Shown here: one piece after another, positions 37,044 to 49,932 of the stretch
Layout: every line of letters begins with the position of its first letter
Position numbering within the stretch: the stretch's first letter is position 1
Source: Toxotes chatareus
Lineage: Eukaryota; Chordata; Actinopteri; Toxotidae
Reading direction: 5' to 3'
NCBI GenBank assembly: GCA_016801885.1
Contig: CM028897.1
Location: forward strand, 17,977,501-18,041,500
Length of the DNA stretch: 64,000 nucleotides
Program-made: the position numbers and the translations under genes
The notes under the pieces: model-generated
What the model saw: the letters and a program-made list of their open reading frames with translations, nothing else
Databases searched by the model: none
What the model was told of the DNA's origin: nothing

Positions 37044-37062
37044 TCTCTCTCTCTCTCTCTTT
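37044..37062. repeat. (CT)n microsatellite
   Basis: A short CT run. Confidence 0.88.
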
Positions 37063-37589
37063 CTGGTATCCTTCTAGCAGCAGCAGCAATGGAGCCGATC
37101 TACTCTGTTATTTGCCCTTTGTGCGGTAACATTTGATTGGTGTATTATTAGACACAGACCACCCTGCTCCTGAGCCCTACTTGAGTTTCCATTCTTCTGC
37201 TGCTCAGCTTTAATGCGGGGCTCTCCTCCAGCAACCCAAACATACAGGGGAGCGCACACAGAGAATTAACCTAAAGACAGAAAAAGAAGAGCGGTGCGAG
37301 GCTCAGTCCCTCCAAGCAGGTTCTGCTTCAGTGGAATGGTGATAGAGAAGGTAATTCAAGCCTCAGTGTTTATTTTAAGAGCTGATGATCTAGAGATGGC
37401 CATTAAAAGCAGTGGGCAAACAATTTAAGAGCAGTAAATCTGAATGGAGGATAGGAGTGGGTGTGGGAGGATGGGGGAGAGAGAAGGAGGGGGGATTGGT
37501 TTTTTTCTGCCACTCTCTAGGTCCCACTCTTTCTCCACGCAGAAAAAAAAAAATACTTGAGATGACAGTGAATTAGAGCAATCTGGCCT

Positions 37590-37880
37590 TCATTCTGCGG
37601 TTAGATTTTTATCTGCGGTTTTGGCCCTAAGTGCATCTCAGATCCTTACTTTCTTTTTTTTTCCCTCTCTGCCTGCTCTTTTATTTTTGTTTCTGTTCTC
37701 TTCATCTGGGCTTACTTTCCCCTCTGGCCTGGCTGTAAAAGTGACCCGAACGAGATACCATTCACACCGAAAGACATCGGGAATGGTCCCATTATCCCCA
37801 CTGCCTCGATCCGGGGTCGTTTTCCTCCACCAGGACCTAAACACACAGTCTAATGTGATTACTGCTAGGCCAAGTTTTCT
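37590..37880. other. low-repeat block in intron 2, possible conserved noncoding element
   Basis: Complex sequence with several CpGs, for example ACCCGAACGAGATACC and CCTCGATCCGGGGTCG, unusual for this intron. No coding evidence; conservation untested. Confidence 0.2.
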
Positions 37881-38226
37881 GCTTTTGATACATGTTTAAT
37901 TTTTTTTTTCCCTCCATCTGATGGACTGAAAGATTTTGTCTTTGGGCATAGATTCAAACTACACAATCCTGGCAGCTACATAGGGAAATCCTTACGATAA
38001 GAGCCACGATTATCCCAGTAAACTAAAGATGGCTTACACAGAGAGCTGCTGTTTCACGGCCTCCCACCAAACTCCAGTGCCAGTACGCATAAAATCTTCT
38101 AAGAATATACCATTCAAGTGTTTACCCTGCACAACCAATGTCACATTCAATATACCAGCTTCGGTTTTAGACACAAAACAGCCTTCAGTTAGACTTTGAA
38201 CAGACTCATGCATGCCACACCAGCTA

Positions 38227-38234
38227 CTGTACAT
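38227..38234. repeat. target-site duplication CTGTACAT (left copy)
   Basis: An exact copy follows the element at 38624-38631. Confidence 0.8.
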
Positions 38235-38623
38235 CAGTCATACCCAACCAGAGGGTTTGCTTGTACCCCAGGGACCACTTCACTCTACCCAAGAAATAAA
38301 AAAAAAAAAAAATGAGACAGCTGTTAACACCTGAGCACCCTGTGTTGAAAGTGCATGGATAGTAGTTTTTGAGGAAGCAGAGAAGTTGAAATAGTTAGTA
38401 ACGGATAAATAGACCACTAAAAAGAAATGGGCAGGCAGTTCAAGTCTCACTGAAGTTAAAGGAGAGATGTTTAAAAGAATGAGCTAAAAGTAAGGGATAA
38501 ATGATCAATAGCTAAATGTAATGGATAAATGGTTGAAATAAATGGTGGTGTTGATGAAGGAGTATTTCATTTCATCTGACAGGGCTGTGGGGTAATTCTA
38601 ACACAATAGGTTGGGAACCACCG
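38235..38623. mobile_element. non-autonomous hAT-like element with 8-bp TSD
   Basis: It starts CAGTCATACCCAACC and ends GGTTGGGAACCACCG, giving imperfect terminal inverted repeats (about 11 of 15) of the common CAGTGGTTCCCAACC hAT type. The flanking 8-bp duplication is exact: CTGTACAT at 38227-38234 and 38624-38631. Length 389 bp. The interior is AT-rich, with no transposase. Confidence 0.8.
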
Positions 38624-39831
38624 CTGTACATCATTATCTCCTTGCCAAATAGTTTGCTGTAACTGCTGATTGATGTTGATCGAGGCTGTCGTTTTGGCAC
38701 TGTAACATTTTCTTTTCTTTCTTTTTTTTTTTGAGTCACATTTTTTCACTGTGCTTTGCTGAAGCCGTTGTCCCAGCGAGACACATCTGATATGTTACCC
38801 AAAACCCAACTTAGAAAAAAAATTGTGGTCCCCCCCCCCGCCTTCCAGACTCTTGCCCGTCTCCTTTTCACTGGGCTTTAGATGTGTGATGAAGTAATCC
38901 CGACATATTTTATATCCTAATGCAAAACAAATAGAGCCAATTTACACACATTCTTCCCCCCAAAACTGATTCGTGGAAGTTGTTAACCAAATAAAGCTCC
39001 CTTTTCTCTTTCTCTTTTTCCATCTCACTTGTGCTCTCAGTGGATCTGTCCTGGCTAGAACTTTTAACTGAAATAGCCTCAAGCACAGAGCCTCTTTTGT
39101 GGTCAGGCTTCTTTTTTTTTTCTTTTTTTTTCTACAAGGTGTTTGTGAAAAAGAACAGGATTTTCCCTCCTTGGGCTCAGGTCCCTCCATTGCTGTTTAT
39201 CACACACAGGGGTGAAACTTTTCTGATTTTATTTTGGAAATGCTCAGGTTTTGCTTGGAAAATATCTCAACCATTCCTTGGCTTATTTTGGTATAAGATC
39301 CTGGTCTTTTGTTTTTATGTAGCTGAACCTTTTTGCCTGAACACACATGGCAGCTGCTTCAGGGTCTCTGTGGCATTTGGCGTGAGGGCATCTGTTCCAA
39401 TTCCAATCTCTGGCCTGTCTATGTGGGTTGCTTCAGCTAGCATGTTAGCCTAATGCTCTATCATGACGATACTATGGACAGGGAGGTGAAATAATTAGCT
39501 ATTGTATTCAAGGATGAAAGTCTAACTAAATGTTAACTGTTTCACAGTGGACCACACAAGTTTGAAAGCTGCTGTTGGGCTTCTCTCTGTATGCAGAAAC
39601 TTTCGGGCATGTCAAAGTTCTGGCTCCACCCAAGTGATCAGTGATATCACAGCTGATGTTTGCCTGTAGGGAATGATGGGAAACACCTGCTGTGACTGCA
39701 GTTTTGCGTTAAAGTGAAGTCATTTTTGAAAGAAGAAGAAAAACACCGCACAGTATTTCCAGTTACTGACAGAAAGTTGAATTCATGTGCATTTGAAAGC
39801 ACCATCTCGCTTGAAGAGATGCTAGTTAGAG

Positions 39832-39905
39832 AAGTGGTCCCCCAACCTGTGGCTCAGGGTCCCCAGAAACCTGAGGGGCCAACAGCTGACATGATGAACA
39901 GTAAA
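39832..39905. mobile_element. hAT-like element end fragment
   Basis: AGTGGTCCCCCAACCTGTGG followed by CTCAGGGTCCCC resembles the start of hAT MITEs. No opposite end was found. Confidence 0.4.
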
Positions 39906-40770
39906 GCACGTGTACCTACATGGCCTGAGTGAGTGGAGAGTGTAGTACAGTCTAAATTAAAGGCTGCATGTGTACACTCTGTGCCTGTCGAGTGTTGCTT
40001 TGTGGTGGGTATAATGTACTGTGCATGTGTCTATGCTGAGAATAATATTACTCGGTTAACTGAGCCATTTTTTAAGCACTGACAGAAGGGTGTACACGCG
40101 TCGCACACAAACACACACAGACATACACACTCCCTCGCTCCGACGGACATGTGTTCTGCACAGCCTGTCATTACAGAAGCCTTGATGTGGTCACTGGGTG
40201 GCACTGAGGCCTCTTATTATTGTCGTTTTATGAAAACTTTCACTCTCTTGCTCGACAGTGCCCCCTGCATCCCCGCTTCCCTCTCCCTGTCCCTCATTTG
40301 TTCCGTGTTCTTGCCTCTGTCCCTCCTTCTTTCCATTCCATTCCTCCTCCCTCAAGCCTCCCACCTTGTCCAAACCCACATCCATTTCTCTCGCTGTTGC
40401 AATGGGATGCTGTTTGTTTTTAGTGTGTAAACCATCCTGACACACGTCCCCAGGGCAAATGGCGGATATAGGAGTCGGTGGGGTGGTGGGGGTGTTGGGG
40501 GGGTGCAGCACACGGTTAGGTATGAAATGGGAGATGGAGCAGGTCCAGGCGTTGTTCCCAGCTTTGTCGTTTGTGGTTGACAGTTATTGTTTTTGGTTTT
40601 TGAATAATAGGGTTGGTAACTGCAGGGTGACATCCCTCCATGACCCGCTGATGAGTGTGCTCTGTGAATGTTTATATGTCGAGGCCTGTGTTGCAACATG
40701 TAAATTCAGAAAGACTTGTTTAACCAGGGGCTGGCCTGACATTTGCTAGAACGTTCTCCTCTTTGCCTTC

Positions 40771-40799
40771 ACTCCTCCACCTCTCCACCTCTCCACCTG
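40771..40799. repeat. CTCCACCT octamer tandem
   Basis: Three to four tandem CTCCACCT units. Confidence 0.9.
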
Positions 40800-41161
40800 T
40801 CACACTTCTGTTTTGCTTTGAGGATTTATGACATTGTGATTTGTTTATCGTAAGCCATAATTTATTATTCTACTGACTGAAGCTGAATAAACCGGACCGA
40901 TTGAATAGCCAGCTCCCGTTCTCAGGCGAGGGACTACAGTATAGGGTGACTGGGTTCATGCTGCTGTTACAGAGACCTCTCTGTTGGACTGGCACTGTAG
41001 CATATACATTGGAGACTGTTAAAAAATATTAACCTTGTGTTTATGGGAACTCATGAGATGCTGATTTAAGGTGACAGTGTCAGATAATTGAATAAAAGAA
41101 CCCGAGTGGGGAGAATTATGTACAAGGAGACTGAGGTTGCGAGTGTGTTTTTGCACACTCA

Positions 41162-41162
<1 letters not shown>

Positions 41163-41213
<51 letters not shown>
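41163..41213. repeat. (AC)n microsatellite, 51 bp
   Basis: An uninterrupted AC run. Confidence 0.98.
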
Positions 41214-41216
<3 letters not shown>

Positions 41217-43625
41217 TGCTTTGCATATCTGTGCCTTAATTAACGAGGTCTCTGGGAGTTTAAGCCCTGCGACAGTGTTGAGTAAATGAGTGAAGCGAGT
41301 CGCCTCAGGACAGCAACAGGTAAATCCTGTTTAGATCATCCCCAAGGCACTACTTGTTTCTTAATTTGGCTGTGAACACTCCTCCCCCCCTTCTCTCACC
41401 CTAATCACCTCTGCACCTCCTTTTAATCTTGTGCACATATCATCTCCTCATTTCCTCCTTCTTTTTCTTAACTTGTCACATTCTCCCTTTATCTTTGTCC
41501 TCTTATTGCTCACCTTAAACTGCTTATCACACACACGGTTTGCTGCATCGTGGAGACGAATGTGGAGCAGTAGGGTAAGGTGACACTGACACTGTTATGC
41601 CAACATACAGTGACAGAATCTGCTTGTATAGTCAGTGAACTGTGCACAGGCGTTGGGCAGGGTGTCACATTTGGTTAGAACTAAATAAACCGATAAATAC
41701 GATCTGTGCTCAGATTTGGGTGCAGCTGGAGTGAGATGGAATCACACTGTTCCCCTTCCTCTGACCAGGGAGTTAGCATGAGTCTGTAATTAGCACCTCT
41801 AACTTTGTTAGCTCCTAACCTCATTTGCTTTGAAAGCCCCATGACTAGCCCTGCTAACAATGCGTTAGAGCAAAAAAGATACAGCACACATGGGTCATCG
41901 CAGACTCAGTGACACATAGTACCCTGCTGCCCCTGACTTACTGTTCCACTTGGAGCACCAGTGGGGAATTTCAACACACTGCTTCCATCTTCAGTTCTCC
42001 ACTGTGCAGGCGTTGATAACTGTAACTGTGAACCTTATTTTGATGTGCTCTCATTCTTGCATCTCAGATATTTGAGCATAACTGTGAAACTGAATGATTT
42101 ATGTTATTTGCTGATATTAAGAAAAGCAGGTGATCCTCAGTAGCTGTACTTCAATGCCAGATTTTCAGGAATAATGTCACAACTTCTTTGCTTCTATTTC
42201 CAGTTCTGTTCCAAAGATGACATTTTCTATACGCCAGTCTATAGCAGACTTTCCTCGACTTTCTTAGGAAAAAGTGACGTCAATGATCATTTCAGAAAAT
42301 TTACAGGGATCATCAAGTCATATTTCAGAGTAAAAGTTGCTGTGGCAGCCCCAGCGTAGACAGTATTTTTCATTACATGTGCGTTTAGAAAGCAGCCAAG
42401 CACCAACAGAATTTCAGAGTTCCTTCCTGATCCATCTGTGCTCCTGGTGTGGGTATAACTTACAGTAGTGTGGAGAGTCTCCTGAGGTCAGGGAGCTGAA
42501 AATCACAAAGACATGTGGAATGCTGAAAGTTGGCCAACACAAACAGGCAGGCCTGGCTCTCCATCCGTGCAGAGCTCAACAACCACCAGCTAGCCTGCTG
42601 CCATCCTCTAGCTATAGGTCCAGAAGCAACCGAAAGCTTCATTCATGTCTAGAAGACACAGAACAACACGGCAGCCCACAGAGAGGTCGAAAGCTGCCAA
42701 CAATCTAAGAGTGGAAAACCAAAACAATGAGCTAAATATGGCTAAAATCTGTGTAGAGCTGCATTAGGTTGGTGTTTCTTCATTGTGTTGTTTTTTTCCC
42801 ATATGATTTTTTTTTCTGTGTATTTTTTACTATTTGTATTTTTATGTTTACATCTTTATGTTGACACGGAAACAATAATGAATGTCCAGTTTATTGCTAA
42901 GCTAGGCCAGTTACCTTTTAGTAGAACTGCTTTTCACCATATTTAGGTTTTTGTAATCATGTGGAACAAACTGAACTGCCAACATGTCAGTTCATTAAAA
43001 GAGATATTTATCCATCTTACAGGGGAAACAGTTTAGCTTTAACTGCCTTTCACTGAATGCAGTAAGTCCCATCTTTGCTGTGTTGTGCTGACTAATACAA
43101 ACTGCAAACTGATGACAGGCCGCAGCATCAGTAGTGTTGCGGTAATAAGTGGGACATAAATTATTGCAGTCACATGACTGGCTGATGAACGGATGGCTCA
43201 TTGTGAGCGGTGACTACTGAAAACATGAGCTGAGTTGGGTGTTAGGTTGTCTTCCATGTGGCCAGTCGCTTGATTTGTGTGTTGTCTGCATACACGACAA
43301 ATAAAAGGAAACCAAACCAAACATTTTAAGGTTTAGTTTACAAGATTGTTTGATGAAAGCTACATGCTACACCTTCGCCTTTGCCCACAAAGTCCAAAGG
43401 TTTGCGCTCTGAAACAAAAACAGCTGACTGGGTTTTCTTCCCCCATTTTCTAATCAAAACCATTATAAGCTTCACAGAGGGACGATCCATGAGGCTCAGT
43501 TTCTCTCCCCGGCACACATCCATAACAATAGGGCATTTTGGTCCAGCAGAACTCAGTTGGCTGCATCAAAATGAAGGGAGCAGTTAGGGTTTCGCTTACA
43601 GAGTCAGGGAAACAGAGCGAAAGGG

Positions 43626-43658
<33 letters not shown>
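43626..43658. repeat. (GA)n microsatellite
   Basis: GA repeats with a single GCGA interruption. Confidence 0.95.
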
Positions 43659-45089
43659 GCAAAAAGAGAAAACAAACACACAGGGATTGTTGAATTATGG
43701 GTAAAGACAGCTGAGGCTAACCAGGTTTGGTTTCCACGGTGCAGTGGGGGGCTTATTGAAAAACAAAAAGTCTATGACTCAGTCTTGCTCTCAAGGAGAC
43801 TCTCAGGCTGTAGACTTTCTCTCCGCAGAAATTCAACAAAAACACATGCAGTTGAATATAAAGGAGAACACCTTCAAAAACATAAAACCCCAGGGTTCAA
43901 TATGGTCACGAAAATGTTCCACGTATCCTCACTGTTAATGCCAAAAAGGGAGGGGGGGAGTTGGTGGAGGAATGGAGGGAGGGAAGAGTGAACGAGAGGA
44001 GGGATCTGTCTTCACATTTGCTATCAATTTAGGGCACTGAAAATAAGCACCAGGTTTCACTGGAGCCGAGTAGAACACCAGGAATGTTTTTCTATATAAA
44101 ACCAAGGGAGGGAGAAATCAAGAGAAATGGGGCTGGGAAGAGAGTGAGAAAAAGAGAGATATAAGGTTAAGAAAAGGGGTAAAAAAAAAAAAAAAAGAGA
44201 GAGAGACAAACAAAAAAAAAAAAAAAGCAGTAGAAGAGGATTGCTGTTTGACAATAGCACCTTGAATCCAGATGTTTGCGGTTGTTTGACAGCTCATGGG
44301 GTAAAAGTGAAGCAGTTTGTGAGTCATGGTGACCTGTATGACCCTGTTGTGAAGGACAGGTAGACAGTTTATAATTTAACCTTGGAGTGGATGTAATAAT
44401 CTGTCAGTGTGTTTGGAATGTGATTACAGGGATGAAGGGTTTAAGATCACACACACACACGGATGCTGATTTCTACAAACGCCTACAAATGTACATGTTT
44501 GTGCACATCTGTGGACGAACAGTAATCCCCCACATACAGATGTCAAGGCATGTTTTTTTTTTTTTTTTAAACTTGCTCCGCACACTTGCAGGTCCATTTG
44601 TGTGTGGGACGGTGTCAGTGGGCTTGGTGGACACCGGAGACTCCCCGAGGGCCCTGACTAGGCACAACGGATGAAGGAAGTTAACTTCTGAGAAGATAAT
44701 CAATAGTTCTAAATTTGAACAGCAACATGCCCCCCTTTTGTGCTTGTGACACAGTTCAAACAGATGTAGCCAGTGCTGAAGTTCCACTTTTCATTTGCTT
44801 TCTGCATCATTTGCTTCATCAGCAAGAGGTTCAGAAAATCCTGTAGTTCAGTGACTTCCCCTGTGGATACAAGTGGATCAGATGACCGGAGGAACGTTGA
44901 ATGATTGTGGACTATCTCAGATAATCTGAAAACCAAAAATAGGATTTGATTAAAAGCAAGCAACTATTTAGTATATTGATATTATACTATGTTGATTTCA
45001 ACTGTAATAATACCACTTTTACAAAATGAATAGTGCCAAATAACCACAAGTTCAGACGAACACATCTGTAACGTGACAAGTGGTTTGTT

Positions 45090-45168
45090 AATGAAGGGGT
45101 CCTCGAGTCCCTCTGGCAGACTGTGGGGGTACGTCAGACAAAAAAAAGTTTGGGAACCACTGCTCTAG
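45090..45168. mobile_element. hAT-like element end fragment
   Basis: AGGGGTCCTCGAGTCCCTCT and GTTTGGGAACCACTG are typical of the 3' end of hAT MITEs (inverse CAGTGGTTCCCAAAC). The left end is uncertain; a weak candidate, CAGTGACTTCCC, lies near 44849. Confidence 0.45.
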
Positions 45169-46682
45169 TTTGCTAATGTTGGATACTTAAGGTTTGGAGA
45201 ACTCTACAGAGGCAGATTAGAGCTGGACTCCGGCGACAGTCTTAAGTCGAGTGGTTGACCCTCGAACAAAGCTCCTTCACCCGGCTCTTCCCACCAACAA
45301 AATGCTGCTCTTATGCTGATAGAAACAGTTGAAAAAGACTCGGAGTAGAAACAAGGAGGGAGTTAAAGAGAAAGAAAGTGAGAGGGGAGAAAAGGGGGGT
45401 AAGAGACAGACCAGATGTGTCTTTTGTTTAGATTTGAACGAAGCGGAAAGGAAGGGTGTAGGAGTTAGGAGGCGAGCTTGCAAGGAAGAGAAAGAGAGAG
45501 GGAAAGGCAAGTGGGAGTGAGTGGATTTTTTTTTTTTTTTTTGAGGGTGGACTGTAATGAAACTAAAGCATTCATAGCCGAGCGCCTGTATGTGGAGAGA
45601 GGGGGCTGCTCCATACAGTATGTGATTACCTACCAGCAAAACCACATTCATTATACTAATTGCTACAATGGTCCCGGCGGTTGGGGGCTGAAAAGGGGGC
45701 GACAGCGAGAGGGGCTGCATTGTTAACATTTGTTAGGCTCATTGACTCCAGAATTCATGGTGTCTGTCATTATAGGTCGCTGGGATATTCTCCAGGGCCT
45801 GTATTTAGGGAGAAACTGATAATCTGGAGGTCGAAGCTGAAGACCTGTTTCCTCTAAATCCTGCACAGCCTACATCAGCATCCCAGACCCTACAACCTTA
45901 ATGCATGCGTAACATCATGCTATGCCTTTATCCAGCTTGCCTTGCATGGGCGCACATGTTTAGCATGTGTTACGCATTCGGGCCTTCGAAAGCAGCAAGA
46001 CATTAACCAAAACAGAACCAGAGAGGCCAAGATTTGAATGATTGAAAGACGAGGCCTTCCCTGCATTTTGCTGCACAAAATAGCCAAGCTTCCAGCAGCT
46101 TGTGTCAATATTTCACTCCGTGTGTGTGTGTGTTATGTGTGTGTGCGCCCAGTGTGCGCAGAGAGCTCTGAGCAGATGACTGGTATGACAGTTAGAACAT
46201 GTGCGATGGTGAGCACACAGAGACTCACACAGCTCAATCTGTTGAGTGTCAAGCCCAAATCAACCCAGTTGAGGAATGTTGCCAGTTGTGATCACCAATA
46301 TGGCCAGCAGTTGTTTGTGAAACATTTGCAGCACATTGCTGAATTCTTTAGTACGCCTTCACAGGAAATGAAGGACTAAGTGCCTACAATCCCCCCCCCC
46401 CCTCCCCTCCACCCCCCTACCCCTCACCACCCCAGCTCCGCTTGTTTACTGTGTTTCTTCCTCAGCTGGACCTGCCTCAGACCCTCAGTGCAAAAATGAT
46501 CATCACTATCATATATTGTCAAGAACAACTCTCACCCCTTCTATCGTTTTTCCACTCGAGCTCAGTACTTGTATTAGTCAGCCTGCAGTAATGATCTGTT
46601 TTTACTCTTTGGCTGCAGAACTGCTGTTTTTCAAATTGTGCAGAGAAACTAGGAACAGGGACACAGCCTGCTTTCATCAGTG

Positions 46683-47783
46683 GTGAAAGAAATTTTCAGA
46701 ACCACTACTTAAGTAAACGTAGCAGTACCCCAATGTACAGGTACTCCATGGCAAGTAAAAGTTAAGTAAAAGTACTAAGCATCATCAGCTAAACGTATTT
46801 AAGGTGTCAAAAATAAAATGTGTTAATAAAACCAAATAAAAAAACAAGCCCACTTCTTCTCTGGAGAAAATTGGCCCCTGTGACTGATGACATTATAATA
46901 CCTCAAAGTTAGTTAATACTGATGCATCAGTGCAGTAATAGTGTCTTTGTTGTTGTAGCTGGTCGAGGCTGAGCTAGTTTTATCCATCATATACACAGTT
47001 ATTGGTAGTGTCGTCCAGTGTTTCCCATCTAGGGGTTGAGCCCCTTCCAAAGGAGAAAATTATTAGAAGAGTTAGAAAGAAGAAAAAAGTTTTGCTGCAC
47101 AAATATTAATTTGGTTTTTTTGTGAGATAATGCATACTTTCACCTCTTTGGGACTCTTATTTATTTATTTTTTATATCAGACATTAATCTGAAAACTGAT
47201 ATAAATAAATACGCAATTAATACCAAAAAATAAAAATCACATAAATGTCTTGGAGTAAAAAGTACAATATGTCCCTCTAAACTGTAGCTGAGTAGAAGTA
47301 TAAAGTCTCATAAAGCAGTACAAGTAAACCAAAATGACACATAGTGAGCAAATGTACTTTCTACACAATGTAAATATTCTCAATTAAGAAGTCACATTAT
47401 GGAGAATCGGGTTAGTGCCAGTGTTATATTAATATAATTGGATTATTATAAGAGATGCATCAACTTGTGCATAGCATTTCAGTGTGGTAGCTGGTGGAGC
47501 TGTTTTTGCTATTTAATGTTGTTTGGTAGCTTTAATCTGTGACAGTGTATCATAAGGTCTAACTTAGGTCTTTAACATTGTAATCTGCAAAGTAAATTGT
47601 GACTAAAGCTGTCAGGTTAAAAGTATAAAATATCATATACAATTTTATATAAATAATTTACAATATTTTCTTCTGAGATGTCGGGAAATAAAACTGTAAA
47701 TACCAAAAGGAACTTCTCAAGTAAAATACAGATACCTCAAAATGAGTATTTGAGTATTTGTACTAATTACTTTCTACCACTAT
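46683..47783. mobile_element. teleost interspersed repeat (AGTGGTGAAAG ... CTTTCTACCACT), composite
   Basis: It starts AGTGGTGAAAGAAATTTTC and ends AATTACTTTCTACCACT, ends that are imperfect reverse complements. It contains AAGTAAAAGTTAAGTAAAAG, GTTGTAGCTGGTCGAGGCTG, TTGGAGTAAAAAGTACAATA, GAGTAGAAGTATAAAGTCTC and AAAATACAGATACCTCAAAA, shared with the degenerate copy at 15.1-15.5 kb. A second GTAGCTGGTGGAGCT block near 47490 suggests two overlapping copies. A hAT-like start at 47016 appears nested. No coding capacity. Confidence 0.65.
47016..47160. mobile_element. hAT-like fragment nested in the 46.7-47.8 kb repeat
   Basis: CAGTGTTTCCCATCTAGGGG then TTGAGCCCCTTCCAAAGG resembles a hAT MITE start. 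It interrupts the surrounding repeat between its GTAGCTGGT part and its GGAGTAAAAAGTAC part. The opposite end is not resolved. Confidence 0.4.
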
Positions 47784-48065
47784 CTTTTCTTTCCCTCTGC
47801 TTCATCTCCTGGTTTCTCTCTCTCTCTCTCTCCGTGGCTGTTACTGCTTTGTTACTGTTACTGTCTGGCCAAGGTGGCTGCTGCCTGCTGACACAGCCAA
47901 AGTAAATGAGCAACACTCCCTCCGCCCTCAGTCTCTTGGAAGTGTGTGCTACTGTTGTAGGAGGCTAAAGTTGGAAGGGAATTCCCTTTTGTATGCTCAA
48001 TTAATATTGTGCATGCAGCACTTTATGTACATCAGTGTATATGTTTGCACAAGCTTTGCGTGTGA

Positions 48066-48067
<2 letters not shown>

Positions 48068-48110
<43 letters not shown>
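48068..48110. repeat. (GT)n microsatellite
   Basis: An uninterrupted GT run of about 42 bp. Confidence 0.97.
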
Positions 48111-48111
<1 letters not shown>

Positions 48112-48326
48112 AGTCAACAAGATTGATGATAGATTCCCGTCAACTGTCAGGTGGTTTTTACATAGGTCAGAAATAGCCGCGGGGCTATGAGAAGAATTGG
48201 GGGATCAAGTGGGGCAGGACGGGGTTGGCATGACAACTCTGCTCGGGGTCTGCTTTCTCACTGGAGGTTGACAGCTCATGGATGAATATCATGTGTCCGC
48301 ATGCTGGCACTTCACCATTATCGAAC

Positions 48327-48364
48327 TACACACGCACACGCACACACACACACACACACACACA
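48327..48364. repeat. (CA)n microsatellite
   Basis: CA repeats with two CG steps at the start. Confidence 0.95.
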
Positions 48365-49579
48365 AACCTCCACCCACTCATCCACCCGTGCAGCCCTGCC
48401 TGCACCACATACTCCCTGGGTCAGAGCTAAACCGCAGGGGCCTGACTAATCAGACCACACACGCTAAGGGAAAAGGAGAGGAGTTTGCTGTCTGACGTCT
48501 AATGCTCTGCAGGGCAGCGAGGAAGAGAGGGGAGCCGGGCTGAGGTTTTGAGTTCGGGGTGTTGTTGTACAATACGTGTTATGTATGTGTGTGGAATATG
48601 TTCCACAGCGTGGGGAGAGTCCCGTCCTAGAGCTGGGAGAAAAAGAAGAATTAGAGGAGGGAAAGGACAAAGACACCGATCAGGGCTGTGTCCTTAGGGA
48701 AAAGTGCATGGCAGGAGTGTTTGGAGTGGAATTAACCTTTTAAATCCACTGAACTGCCAGTGAGTCAGTCATTACACACTCATGCTGTGCAGCCGAACTT
48801 TGTCTCAGAAGTCACAGGATTTTAATCAAACTCTAGTGGGGATATAAAATTTTTCACAGATAGATGTATGTCATACTGAGCACATGGAAAGAAGACTCTT
48901 AATCTGGTGCTGGACCAAACAGTAGATATTATAGCACAAAGAAAAAGCTGCACACTGTTGTATGCTCTTTTCTTTTTTATTCATTGTTTCTGTGCAGATC
49001 TTATTGGTCGGATCGTTGCACGGTGACAGTGAATAAAGAAAGTGGGAACAAGCTGGAGGAGTGTGGAACAAGATGATTTTTCCAACGTTGACGCTTTTTA
49101 AGGAGAAATAAAATGTGAAAACTGGATGTTAAGAGTTATCAGTAGTGTGGAACGAGCAGAGAGATGACTGCAGTGGTGAAAGGATGAAAGCACTGAATAA
49201 AATCTGCAGTTTGTGTGTGTGTGTGTGTCTGTGTTAAACCAGTGTGAGGATGTATGTATGGAGCAGCTACTCCTCCTCAGGGACTAAAAGTAACATACAG
49301 CTCTGGACTCGCGGTTAACAGAAATCACAGAAGCAGAAACCAATAGTGTATTTGTTTTGTGTGTAGGTTTTGGTGTACATGCAGCTCAGTGACAGCGATG
49401 ACAGCTGAGTCTTGCCCTCCTTGCACGTTCTCTCTTTCTCTCTGTGGCACGGGGGGCTCCCATGTAAGGGTGCATTTGAAGTGGCTTCTGGGAGGCCCTG
49501 GAGCGTGCCGAAAGGTCAGAGGTTACAACAACTGGGCCTCCCTGGACCTCCCCAACCCCCACCCCCCACCCCTTTAAAT

Positions 49580-49618
49580 CCCCTTTAACCCCCCCCCCCC
49601 AACACACACACACAAATA
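49580..49618. repeat. poly-C plus (CA)n tract
   Basis: About 10 C followed by AACACACACACACA. Similar long C runs occur at 46390-46402 and 49782-49795. Confidence 0.85.
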
Positions 49619-49895
49619 CATTCACACACACGCCTTACCACTTCTGTTTTCATCTCAGGGCTACAGATCACTTCCAGATCCCCCTGACACATTAGGCAAA
49701 AACACTCTTGCTCCTGTTATCCTGGGCTCACTGCTGTCAACTTAACATTTGAATGCTGTATATCGACTAACCCACGGCACCCCCCCCCCCCCCCAGTTCT
49801 CCACACCATCCCCGCTGTATCTTTATTAAGTTACAAATGCCTCTTGATACCTCCCCCTCTCCTTTTCTTCCCTGTTTCACTGACACGAGTCATTG

Positions 49896-49898
<3 letters not shown>

Positions 49899-49930
<32 letters not shown>
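49899..49930. repeat. (AC)n microsatellite
   Basis: A 31-bp AC run. Confidence 0.96.

Positions 49931-49932
<2 letters not shown>

Noticed and set aside
44473..44963. Two minus-strand open frames of 104 and 84 codons
   Set aside because: No family resemblance; the first runs through a poly-A/poly-T tract.
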